Below, piece by piece: positions 21,841-34,718 of a stretch of 64,000 nt of DNA (within the stretch, counting starts at the first letter, position 1; every line of letters begins with the position of its first letter). The DNA lies in NCBI GenBank assembly GCA_004026145.2, contig CP034985.2:4859481-4923480 (forward strand). The letters are read 5' to 3'. The notes below the pieces were generated by a model that made no database searches, was not told the origin of the DNA, and saw nothing but the letters and a program-made list of their open reading frames with translations. The stretch comes from Takifugu bimaculatus (Eukaryota > Chordata > Actinopteri > Tetraodontiformes > Tetraodontidae). Both the position numbers and the translations under genes were made by a program.

Positions 21841-24146
21841 GCCTCGTTTTACGACTTTTCCTGTGTTCAGAATCAAAGCGCCGGGTCACATGGCCACGGC
21901 GGCCGTCTGGCACCGTGTTGTGGCTAATTTGGACTGAATTAATATTTCAATGCAGATGTGCGGCAAAAAATACGAATACCACAAGATTTAATTAAACTCA
22001 GCCCTGTCTCCCCTTTTTATTATGAACGTTTCAGGGTTTAGTTCAGACTCGGGTCTTAACTTATTGATTTATGTCTGTTTTTAAAAAGGCAAGGGAACAG
22101 CGTTTGGCCTGTGCACATTTTCCTGCCTGTCTTGTCCAAATTCCTCCAGCAACCACGGTGCCAATCAAACTGACTGGAGGCCGAGGTGAACCAGAACAAT
22201 AATCGGAATAAAAGCCCTCGGCTGTGTGTGAGCGGGTGAGGGAGAGAACAGCTGCAGGATATTTTCCCCTGGGCTATCGTTCACGCCCACGGTTCTGTCC
22301 ACGGCTGCAAGTTCTGGTCCAACTGTGAATATTTCAAAGGGGACGAAGCGTCCTCGGACGTTGTCATCACAGCAAATTATGTTTTTCTTGTTTAGATTTA
22401 AAGAAGGGAAGGAAGAGACGCCGCCAGCGTGCTGTCGGTTAAGATTTCCAGTTGTAGCTTCAAAATGAAGGAAAGCAGCAACATAAAATGACCGCTGAAG
22501 TCGGGATTCCGACGTTTAAAGGTGGCAACGCTGACCTGAGGAGTCGCCACGGTCATTTTGACCAGAGTTCAACCCAAATTTCCTAGTATTTGATCTTGTC
22601 TTTGCGCTCTTGTTCCAGTTTTGGATCCTGATCTGCTTTATTTTTTTCTGGGGCTGAAGAATCGACTCTATTTCCTCCTGTTTTCATTTTTTAAACATGT
22701 GAAATCCCCAAACGTCTTAATTTTGAGCGACCACAATCCTCTCTAATCGGGTTTCGGACAGCCAAGATCGTCGTTTCCAGTCAATGTAAAATGCTGACAT
22801 TAGCTTCCCGATTCTGAGCAACATTTTAATTAGCAGCTGACATCAGAGCGACTTCAGCTGACCTCTGATGAGCGTGATGGGAAGCAGGAGGCTCCAATTA
22901 CGCAGCTTAAATCAGATTAATCAGGTCACATGATGCCAAATATTTCTGTTTTCTCTTCTCTTCCGAACTCCAGACAGTTGCAAAAGTTTGGTTTAAAACC
23001 TGTGTTTGGTAGCTCGCTTCGGAATAAACTTTAAACACAGCATTTAATTGACTTTACTGGCTTATTTCCATTTCACCCCGTTGGTTAATTATGCTCCTCA
23101 GCTTTTTCCAGCATTAATTTGAACAATGATTTTAACATTACAGTTTAAGAGGTTGTTTAGGAAGTTTTCATAAGTGATATAGCAAATAAAGAGCAGCAGT
23201 AAAACATCACATCTGCTCCCGAAAGCATGAACGAGCATTAAAAAAAACAAAAAACAACACACGCTGCCTCTGCCACATGTGTGTAAAGCTGAAGGGCCGC
23301 TGTCATCCAGACTGCACTTCTGTGTACTAGATCCCTGCATCAGGCTAACAGAAATGCAACATGGCTCTTCGTGAATCAGCTTACCAGTGGAAAAGACCAA
23401 AGTAAGAAAGAATCGGGGCCGTTTTATGACGTTTCAGCTGGTTTCTGCGTCAGCCGGCTCCACTGCCGGTGTCCCCAGTGAAAGTGTGTTTCCTTCAGGT
23501 GTTGGTGCTGCCTCCTAAGTATAGGTGGGGTGTAATATTGGGCTCTCTCACTGTGGCCTGAGGGGAACCAAATCACACATTGCAGGACTGAACAGACTTG
23601 AGCGCTGATCTGCGACTCCCTCCTGGTCTGTTCCAGCGCCTGCCCCATCGACAGTGTTTTAAATTTCGGTAATTGGTGTGCATGCCATCTTTTTCCGGGT
23701 ACTTCTCATTCCTTCTTGCACCGTCACGTTGGTTTCCTGTATTTTACCTGTATTTCACCCAAAGATCCCGTCTAATCCCGTGCCGAACGCAAGGTGCCGC
23801 TGTTTTACGCACCGGAGACCGACCGCCAACTCTCGAGTGAGCTGGAACTTTTTTCCTTCTTCCACGTTCAGTAATCTGACACCCAAAAACAGGACTCGGC
23901 AGCAGAAGGATGGACCCTTAACTCGGCTGTTAGAACGGAAGGAAAGAGCAGTCGCCCGACGTGCGCAGGCGAGCAGGATCGAGTGGCAGCGAACGCGGCC
24001 GTGCGCTAAAAACAACTCCGTGGCCGAGGTGTCGGAGCGGAGCTGGCTGCCTGCGCGTCTCCGTCCGCCTCCAATGATCCCAGAAAGACAAGTTTCACTT
24101 TTCTCAGGCGGATGGGTGACTTTCCACGGCGCTTTGTGAGGAGTAG
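21841..24146 (+). other. sash1-ust intergenic region and ust 5' flank
   Basis: No gene recognised. The last 400 bases are GC-rich and probably include the ust promoter and 5' UTR, though no TATA box or clear initiator was identified. Confidence 0.5.
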
Positions 24147-24378
24147 ATGATGAAGAATTTCAGCGGCAGTCCCCTTCACTGCAACAACCAGATCCCGAAT
24201 CACATCCGAGAGCGAAACAACAGAAAGAGCAGCGTCCTCTCTGCGCTGCCGCTGCGACTTTCCCTGCGAGGTTATGGTTTCTGCATGGCTACGCTCTTCC
24301 TCTTCTGTTTCGGCTCTCTCTTTTACCAGCTGAACGGAGGACCCCCAAGGATCTTGCTGGACATCCGACAGTACCTCG
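24147..24378 (+). CDS. ust: ust exon 1 (signal anchor)
   Basis: 232 bases, ending in phase 1. After a variable tail it reads LSLRGYGFCMATLFLFCFGS and LNGGPPRILLDIRQYLG; human has FSLRDYGFCMATLLVFCLGS and LSGGPPRFLLDLRQYLG. The donor is CTCG|gtaaga. Confidence 0.95.
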
Positions 24379-25204
24379 GTAAGAACTTCATCTATCCCGA
24401 CGCGCGTCAGTCAGAGAGACCCTTTAATGAAACACTTGGGTCCCAGCTGTGATGAGAGGCCAAAAGTCACACGGGATTTAATGAGGCTCCTCATTCACGG
24501 CTGAATGGGGCCACAGCGGCCCCTCCCGACCCCGCTCACCTCACCCCTTATCTCGTTGTCATCTGTCGGTTGCGGTGACTGAAACACGTGTTCTGAACCA
24601 TTACTCAGACCAAAGCGCGGGGGAGGCGCTGCGTTTTGGCCCATGTGCACGTCAGTTCGGACTTTATTAAACGGGGCCTTTTGTGTCAACATTGGCTGAT
24701 GAGCTGTTAAAAGTGTCACTGTCCCGGCAGCTGGTGCGCTCCGGACACGCTGCTCTTTACGCACATTTGGCACCGGCGGAACAAGGCGCAGCAGTGTTCG
24801 CGCGGCTGAATGTCTGCTGGTGTCTCGACCTCAGCGTGATGGTTCTGCAGCAGATAAGGTCAAAATCATGCGGCTTTGGAACTGAAACGCAGATCGGTGC
24901 TGGTTGCTGTCGTGCTGTGACGGGCAAGATGAGCAGAGATCCTCTGGAAGGGAAGTCTGAGGTCCTGCATCTGCTGATGCTCCGAACAGAGCTGATCTCT
25001 TATCAATGTGGTGCTGTGCAGCGTGGGTGTGTGGTTGGAGGGGGGGCGGCGGGGGGGGGGGGGGGGGGTGTTGAAAGGAACTTGTGTTCTACCTTTTTTC
25101 TCTCTGATGACTCGAAGCTTTCATGATGCGATAAACATCTGGAACAGAATGAGAGGCGCTCACCAAGTTAGCCGCTGATCCTTTGGGTCACATTGGTTTC
25201 CTGT

Positions 25205-25254
<50 letters not shown>

Positions 25255-28200
25255 TCAAGAAGCAGCCCCACAGTGCAAGGTCAAGAGTCAGTCAAGGCGT
25301 TTAACAGTCCAACGTCAATGGAAGTGTCATCAGTTCAGAGGTTCGTTCTTCAAAGATAAATCAGCGTCTAAGGCGGCTTCCACCACTCCCCCCCACTCCC
25401 TTCCACCACCACCATCAGCCCCCCCCCAGGCCCTAGTCTGTCAAACTCTGCTCTGACACTTTTGATCTGAATTGGGGGGGGGGGGACTGGGTAACTAATG
25501 GGGTATTATTAGATAGACTGACACAAACACATCAGAAGCTGGACTGTGATATAAAAGGTTCCAGTTCAAAAAGTGGGGGTGGCACCGACAGCAGCTGGAC
25601 CAACACTCATTTTGTTTTATTCAAAGCGTCAAAATGAGCATTTGATTATATTTATATAACAATTTAAAGATGACGTGGAGGAAGAAGAGCATCGTAACAT
25701 CCAAATACGAGAGGACTTACATTTGTACTGTTGTTTCTGTCACATCACAGCTGCATCAGATTTACTCAAACAGGAAGAGAAATGGGCCGTAAAGGAGCAA
25801 ATGTGCTTGTTTCCATCCATTTTCCAGCTCTAAACACGGCTCCTGATGTGCAGAGTCTGTTTCTAACACACCTTTCATCCTCACGCCGACCTCTCAGCTC
25901 CCCAGAGCTTATTTGGCCTTTTTGCTATTTTATTTCAAGTTCACATTGATCAGATCAAGACCGAATGTGTAAAAGTGCGGTGTTGCCTTCAGGGTCTTTT
26001 CAGGTATTTGATGATTGAACGGTCACGTTCGGTCCCAGCGGGATCCTGTGACCAGCCGATTTATTCACATTCAGCTGTGGCTTTTTTCCTCCTGGCTGGG
26101 ACGAAATGGACGATTCCTGCTGGGGTCCTTGAAGGCAGCAGAAGTGGGCTGATTGTCACACGGTAGTCGTACTGTAGAGGGAACAGACCGCGGATTGTTG
26201 GGGTCAGCGGGGGGGCCGTTGTTGGAGGGTTTCACCCGGCAGATCGCCGACCTTCATGGACCCTCGCGTCACTGTGTCGCCGACCTTGTCGCGCCGGAGG
26301 CTTCCTTGACTTCGGTGTCGTCGGGAATGTCATCGATTGTGAGCAGATATGAGGAAGGCCGTCATGGTGCCGTGTGGCCATGAGGTTCGTCTGCTTCACT
26401 CAACTTCTTTCTGATTTGCGCAGCTGGGATGTTGCGCAACAGAGGCGACTAATGCAGGAATAAGCATCCAGTCTCTACAGTAGAAATGGAAACCAGGTCA
26501 AAGGTCAAAGCAGTGTAATTCCCCGACCTGTGGAGGAGGTGTGGAGCACAGGTGTGGGAAATAGAGCCCAAGAACAACAGAAAACCCACTGAAGACCTTA
26601 GACTTGAGGAAAAGTGGCGCTCCGCTGACACCAGGTGTGCCGGGAGGAACGCCACATTTCCAGCAAAGCGGCGTCAGGACTATCCGGAACGCTCGGAACG
26701 TTTATCCGAAGTCAACCGGTTCGCAGGCAATGCTCCCAAATGCTAAAAGAGGAAACTTCTGCCTCGTGTTCCGGCCGCTATCATTTTCGAATCGCATCTT
26801 TTGGCAACTTTCACTTTCTTGCTCTCACTTCTCAAACGCCCTCGGTGACATCGGACCTCTGGCAGCTTCAGAGGAGTTCCAGGCTGAGGGATCAGGCAGG
26901 TATGTGTGGACCCAGAAGCCTCGGAGGCTGATTCTCTCCCCACTCCGCCTTCTGCCTGATTTACAGCATCTCTAGGATGTTGGTATTTAAAAAAAAAAAA
27001 AAAGTGATTCTGGGTGGGAAAGTAAAGTTGCTGTCGCTGTTCTTAACCTCTGACATTTGTTCTCCTCGGTGGATTTAGGCTGACAGATATGAGCAGTAAA
27101 CCTGCTGAGCCTGCCGAGGTGAATCCCGGGAAGGCCGACAGACGGAGTGGAGCTGGATTTTATTTTTTTTCTCAACAGGTTAAACCACGACTTTAAGCTA
27201 CATTTCTGTAAATCAAGCCGCCCGACGGGCAGGGAGGGGAGGGGAGACCTTTGGATTGGCCTGCTGTTAGCGGCCGTCTGACGGCTGACGTTAGCAACGG
27301 GGTGTGATCACGTTTGATTACAACATCAGCAGAAATCTCGCCTGTCGGCTGAGCTCTTCACGTGTCGACACGACCTGCAGCATTTTATTATCTCCACCAG
27401 TCTGTTAGAACCCTCAGACGCGACCAGTGCACGTGTCGCTCGGAGTACGAGGTCAGTTACTGTGGAGCTGTGTTCAGAACGGCTCCTCATGGTCACGTGA
27501 GGAGCCATTCCCTTGGATTTTGCCTGCTGTCCTCATTGGCTGAATTCGTCAGCAGCAGGTTCTGGGGCCGTTCAGGTAGACTTTGCATGTCCCGTTTGTT
27601 TTCTCCTGTTTTACTGGTCTGATTGGAGACTCTTACTGGTGAGTGATGGTGTGTGTCCTACGATGGAGTGGTGGCCAGTCCAGGGTGTGTTCCACTACTG
27701 TTAGGTTTAAACTGTTCATATAGCAATGCTGTAACTACTTATTATCACTACTGACCAGAAACCTGTGACCTGCTTTAACCGATGTTCTGTCACCTCGGGA
27801 TAGCAGGAGACAACCTGACCATCCATCCCCCATTTTCTCATATGCTCCTTTTGTATATATCATGCTTGTTTCATCATGTGACGCTTACGCTTATTGTAAT
27901 CTTACAGTGTTTGTGTGCTAATATAAAATAAACCTTGTCAAGGCTCACACTTTGTAGCTCACACTGCAGACGTGTTTGTTGCCCTTGCAGCAAGTAAAGC
28001 TTCCGTCTCATTCCTCTGAAGGCAACAGCAACAAGCACCTCGCCACTCTGACGTTAATAAAGGAAGGGTGGCTGACGGCTGTCGTCGAAACCTTTACGGA
28101 TCTGATGAAGCTAACCATATTTAAACTAAGTACTGCTGAGCAAGTGGGAGTTCTGGACCAAAGTTCCATTAAGTTAAAGAAAAAGAGTAAATAGCAGACA

Positions 28201-31200
28201 TCAGACCATTGCCCGCGCGCTAACTTCTCACCAAAGCAGGCACATTAATATCTATCAGCAACCACCGTGAACCCGGGCTAATCTCCCATCCAACGGAAGA
28301 GGACGGTCATATTTCACTTCAACACCTCCAGCTGACAGAAGGGTAGGACGACATGACCCATTTCCTGTGTTCTGCTACCCCCCCATGCCCACAGTTTGTC
28401 AGTCGTCATGAACTGTGTGAAGGGAAACTTAGCATCACCTCCAGAAGACCCCGAAATAACTGCCCAAGTGGCGTCGCATCCTGTCTGAACGCCAGAACGC
28501 TCGCGTGGCTGGTGATGCCCTCTGGCTGCCCTCCCTACTGAGCCTGAAGCTGCGGGGCTTTTATCTGCTTAGCTGGTTTTCATGGGTCGATAAAGTGACG
28601 CAAAAATATCGCCTTTAATTGGGAGTGAGCAAAGGTCACAATGGTTTCATTTTAAGAGACTTTTTCTTTTATAAAGGATCAGTATCTTGTTAAAAACAGA
28701 AACGGCGATACAATGTTAGCAATTACCGCTCTCTCTCGCTGTGTTGTTGCCCTCTCCAGAGAGACGGGCAAACACTAAAACAACACAGGGCAATTATCCT
28801 TCATTAGCTCATTTGTTGTTACCACATGAAACCAGAGGAGGTGAAGAAAAACATACCTGCCGCTACGCTGTAAATGCTTTCCGAAGCACCCAGGGCAACG
28901 ACGCTAATAACCCGAGAGGTGTCCCAGACACATTTGCAGGCAGTGGTTTGTGACTTTGCTAATGTGTTGTGCAACTGTTTATAATGCTCTTTCAGCGATA
29001 ACGACAACAGACAGCTCAGGTGACCGGAGAGATGTTTCCGGATATTTTCAATCTTCGGCCTGAAAGTTTTCTGCTAGTCAAAATTGTAAAACTAGTGCTA
29101 CAAACTTAGTCATGTGGTTTGTTTGTACATGCTAAGAGGAACGAATTGAGGCGCTCTCATACATTTTCATTCTCATTTCCTGTTTGAATAAAACCTGTTT
29201 CCCCTCAATTTTTTAAGCTCAGATAAACATTTGATATCTGAGGTTTTATATTTACACGCTACTAAGGATCAAGCCAAATGAAGTAAGCTAGTAGGCTAGT
29301 AGGTGGCGCTAGTCTGCAGTGTTATCAGACTGAGTTTGGTGTATTTGGTGTGTAATCCTGCTCATTTTTTTCCCCCAATGGTTTGATGACCTAATGACCG
29401 TGTTCTCTCTAGCTCACAGGTGACAATTAGCTAAAAAAAATGGCTTTTCAAGCCTGTAAAGTCAACTTGTTGGAGGTTTCCTTCGTAAAGTAAACAGTGG
29501 TGTTAAATATGGCTAAAGCCTTTTTACTCCGGCTCTCTTGTCCGGCGGATTATCAGGAAAACGCACGAGATCAGATGTTGGTTTGTTTTTAGAAAACCCG
29601 CCAGTGCCAAGACGCTGATGATGACTGGCTGTGGTGGCTTTTATGTCGGCTCATGTGGCGGCGCATAAGTGGGCGTGTGGCTCCGAGCCTGCGGCCACTG
29701 GGTGGTACCCTGATGCTGGTGCTCAAACGACAATGTACATCCCATAATTTAAGAGACGAGCGTGGAGATAAGTAGAGGTCCTCTTGAGTTAAAAAAAAAA
29801 AGGGAACATCAGATCTTCCTCGTTTGGCCGCCATTTCTACCGGTCGTTTTGCACGTATTTGCACTGTTTCTTTGGAACTTTGTACATTCTGTGTTTACAG
29901 CCATAGAATTCCAAACATGTCCGGCTCTTGCTTCCGCTCCTTCCATTAGAATATGCTTGTTATCAGGCAGTAGCTCCGACTCGTTGCCAGAGTAGAGATG
30001 CAACTTTTGACCCGCTCAGAAACACGTCGCCCCCGAACGCACCGTCTTCGAGGACCTGCTACTTTAGGACGGTGGACTCTGCCTGTTAGCCTCATTCTGC
30101 GGCAGTGAAATGTTCACAGAAGTTTAAATGGCATCCTTAAATATACAGCAGGCCAGTTAGAGCCGCGTCGCCCCGCCCATGTTGTTAAAACCGCAGCGTG
30201 CTGGTTTGGGGAAATGTTCTTGATCTTTAAAACTTTTATATTGCAGAAGTTCGGCGGAACTGACATTTTTTTTTCCCTTTTTGGTGGCTTTTTGTAGAAA
30301 AGGAGGCCGTCTGTTGTAGTTTTAAAGTGGCCGTGCTGATCCCACTGGGTCAATGGGCTGGTTCTAGCTGCCGTCAGCGGGGGTAGCGCTGATTTTAAGC
30401 TTGCTACCAGCACTAAATGAGCAAAGTTATCGGAATCGGAAGTCAGGGAAGCGAGCGAAGCTTCAGCAGACGTTGCTACTAAAATAAGCCAATGGTGGGA
30501 GAGTTTATTAGGTGCAGCCGTGGGACCTTCTTGGATGTGTTCTGAGAGTTTGTTGCAACTTGTTTCATGGGTGGATATCTGACAGCAGGGCTGAGTCAAC
30601 ACTGATTTATTACACCAACCCGAGATCCCCGATGCGGTCAATTCGTTCCCCCACAAAGCTCACACATATGGACACGAGCGGCAGATGTTTGGCCTCCAAG
30701 ATCTGGGGATTTAGAAAGCAAAAATGCTGCCTCCATGTTGTCTCACAGGTTTTTGCAACGTTTTGGTATATAAAACCCAAACGTTCCGCCCAATCCCGCT
30801 AGCTCTGATACCACCCTTTCGAGGAAATGCCACTTCATCGTTGTTGTTGGAGCGTAGCCAAATTAGGATCTGTTTTTACACAGACTTGTTTGCTGAAACG
30901 GACCAAAAGTAGTGACAAATCAGTCTAATTTGTTTTCTGATGCAGGTATTTTACGAGAAACGAACCAGACATGAAGAATGCGGCTCCAAGGCCAAGCTAA
31001 ATAAAGAGGGGAGCTACTGCGATGTGGCCTCGTCCCTCCCAGCTTCTGTCTAAACAGCCTCATGCAGCAGGTCTTTACTGCTGTCGCTCAGTGGCTCTTA
31101 GCACAGTAACCACAGGTGTAGACTAGCTTGATTCTCTGATCCATGTTTGGAAATGGAAAATTTTCAGTTGCAGTTTGGACAAATGACGCCGAATTCAGTT

Positions 31201-34200
31201 GGTCCACGTGCAAACTGCCAGACAGATTTAAACGCATCGTTTTGGGGGCAGGTCTGAGCAGTTTGGTCTTCCGTGCTCTGCGTTAGCAACGCTAGTGAAT
31301 GTTTCATCGTCGGTAATGGAGACAATCTGGTGTTCCCTCACGACTGTCCAAAGGCTTCAACGGCTCGTGTGGCGACTGCGATCCGCAGTAGTGGACGGTC
31401 CACAAAGCGTTTTTGAAACGTTCCGATGGAATGTGGTCGTCTCCTGTGGAAAGCAAACCTCATCTGGGCCAAATATCACACATCTGTCACAGAATGTGCT
31501 CCCTTTCCTTCCCTCCTTTCCTCCTGTCCTCTCTGCGCTCGCTCGCTATTGCGTCATCGCTGGTGTCAGTTCAGAAAGGTCCCAGAGGGCTGGTGCTAAA
31601 ATCCGCACGCTGCCATCACCTGTCAGACACGCTCCTGGTTCTAAGGATCGTTTTTTTTGCCTGGGGTTTGTTCCCAGGTTGCAGCTGAAGCCGAACGAGC
31701 ACTGCTGTAATGTTGTTGTAACCCTGCGCAAATATTCAGGACGGAATATGTGGAAATAACACGGTCCAGAGGCAACAAGTGATTTAATCCAATATGCAAA
31801 CAACTGTCCAACCTGCTTTAAAAAGGGTTTAAAGTCAAGTGGTGTAAATCAGACGTTACATAAGATCCTGTCTGACTCGCAGTTACATGCTCAGGAAGCT
31901 AACAAACAACATAAAGCAACGATGCTAACAGCATTACAGGCTGTGTCTCTGCGTCCCGACATCGAGGAGAAGAAAGTTCAGGGGAAGATGAAGGGCTGGG
32001 ATATTTGTGTCTCCTTACTTTGTGACCCAACAGAGAAGTTCAGGCCATACTGAGAGGTCAGAGGTCATAGTAGAACCCTGGTTACACCCGCTGGTGTCAG
32101 TTAATCTTCTCCTCCTCTCAACGGCTCCTCTCAACCTCTTTTTCTGGGATTAGTTCATCTGAATCCCAGTTGTACCAGCCCAGTCTGGACCCAAATGTCA
32201 CCAGTCGGACTTTCCAGTCAGAATTCATGAGAGATTCTCAGCCTAATAGTTGGAAACGCTCCCCGACTGTGCCCCCCCGCCACAATTGACTCCTCTCTTT
32301 TCCACTCCTGACTGTTTGCCAGCCTCTCTCCACCTCTTTCCTACCCAAATCCCTTTTTTCTCTGTTAACCTCAGTTTATTATGTTATTTCTCCTGTTCTC
32401 ACTCCTGTAAATTTGCAAAAAAAAAACAACAACAAAAAAAAAGCTTCCACACACTTAAATCTTTCCTGGACAGGAACCTCTGGGTGAACAGATGCCTCGC
32501 TGTGCGCTGCCGTGGATGTGTGTTACACCCTGGCGCAGGGCCGCACCGCTGCCGTGTTGGCGCTGTGGTCCTGGCAACTGGAGCCTCTGTGTCTCTAATC
32601 CCAGCACACGCTTCCATTACATACTCAAAGGCGTCCCGCACCACATTCTTGTGCTGATCGTGCACGTTTGGTTTGACAGTGTTATTAAAAACGAGGAGCA
32701 GCCATGCGAAGGCCACCTCTTGTTCCTCCTGTTGGAGCAGTTGGATGTGGTGCAACAGTTGAGGGAAACTTCTTGTCCCCGGGTAATTTTCAGTGGAAAC
32801 TTGCCAAGGTTTTTTTTTTTTTCAAAATCTATTTTTATTCGTAACTCTGCCGACAACGTGAAAGGAAATTTTGCTAACATCTTCGTAAACACCAAAATTC
32901 AGAGAATCGTTTTTGCAAATCGTTTCCAGTATTAGAAACCAACTCGCAGTCATGTTTTTTCAGCTTGGCTTGAGGTCACAGTTTTGAAACCTGAACAGGA
33001 TTTCGGTCAGTGTTCGTTGATGTCACGGCACAAATCGCGCACTCTGGTATTGGACGGAACATTAAAACAGACCCAGAATCACGACTTCTATTTTTACAGA
33101 GTAAAAGGACGGTCGCGTTGGTCTAAATACAGGGGCCGAGGGGCCTAAACTTGCTTTCCCTCCCTAAGAAATTGTAGCTTTTCCAGCAGCGTAGAGATGA
33201 AAATCCACCACAGGAGTTCAGCAGCAGTCTGGATTATCTCCTCCATCACCTGATGTGATTTATCCTCTTTATTGGCTTTCGTCTCCTTCACCTGCCCTTC
33301 CTGCGCTTGGTTTGAGCTCTAACTAAAAAGCTACACCTAGCTTAGATCCTATATGAAGATAAATGGACCAGCAGCAGTGGAAAGTATGAGTGGAAGGTTG
33401 GTACAGGTGGAACACTGCGCAGGCCGACCACAAACCATCAATCAGCATCTCCGGGGGGGAAAAATTAATGTTCAGTGAAATTCTTCGTTTGAAAGAAAAT
33501 TGCAAAGTCGTTCAGTAATTACGTTAAATATGTTTTCGGTATTGACCACAATTATTGCGAATCCTGCCAGAATCAAGCAGCCCTAATAGCAGCCCTGAAC
33601 AGAAGCCCGGCCAGGCCCGGCCCACTGGACACAGCATATGAATGAAAGAGGGATATTTTTGCCACCGTTCCATGTGCGAGTGAGGGCAGCGTTGGGCTTG
33701 AAGACGTGCCCGCCTTACCAGGAGAGGCCGGTCAGGGGTGAGAGAGTTCCCCTCACCTCAACAGCGCTGCGCTCTGCCTGCCCCAAAATTAGCATGAATC
33801 AACAGCCATGGCGCTTGGATGCCGAGGGTATTTGCCTCTGCGTTGCGTGCAAGTGGACCCCAGCTCCACATGTGTGTGTGTGTGTCTGTGTGTGGAAGAA
33901 AGAGAGAGTGTGTGGGAGGGAGAGCACAGGGTTGCAGTGTGCGCCTGGATCGGCGGCCCGGCTGCAGTCGCCCCACCGCAGGGGAAACCAAATTCATAAA
34001 GACAATTAGGCTGTTAATGAGCCATAACGAGTGCAGCTTCTTCGTCGTTGCTCGTGGTTTGGGTGTGAAAACCAGAGAAGAGCTGGACAATAAAGTCTAG
34101 GGAGAAATGTTGCACAGCTCGCTGCAAACCTGTCAAAACCAGCGACTCCGAGTCTTTTTCCCCCAAAAATGTGCTCTTGCTTTCAGTTTTTATCAGCTTC

Positions 34201-34658
34201 TGGAAAATAGAATTACCCCGTCATACCACAATACCCCTTTTCTGTTGGGTTATGTTGTTAACATGTGTTTAGACGTGATTACGGCTGTTTGGTCACAGTG
34301 TTAAATGGGATTTTTAATCACAGACTGTTGTTTAAGTGAGCGTCACTGTTGCCATGCAGACTGATTTTCCTCCATCTATAAATATTCCGTCACTCGTGTT
34401 GGAAGTGCGAGTTGCCATCTGTTGTTTGTCGTCATGTGGTTGATCTTCCCGCACACGCTGGCTGACAAATGTTTGCTGCAGCAACGTCGCAAAAAATGTG
34501 GCTTTTTTTTGTGTATCTTAGCTGATCCCAGCTGATCCTGCTCCCTCCTCTTTGTTTTCTTCCTCGTCCCGATGGGTCGCAGTGACCAACATGTGCCAGA
34601 CACATGGCAGAAAAACACTTTATTCGGCACCTCGATGAAGGTTGGGGAAAGAAACTAT

Positions 34659-34718
<60 letters not shown>

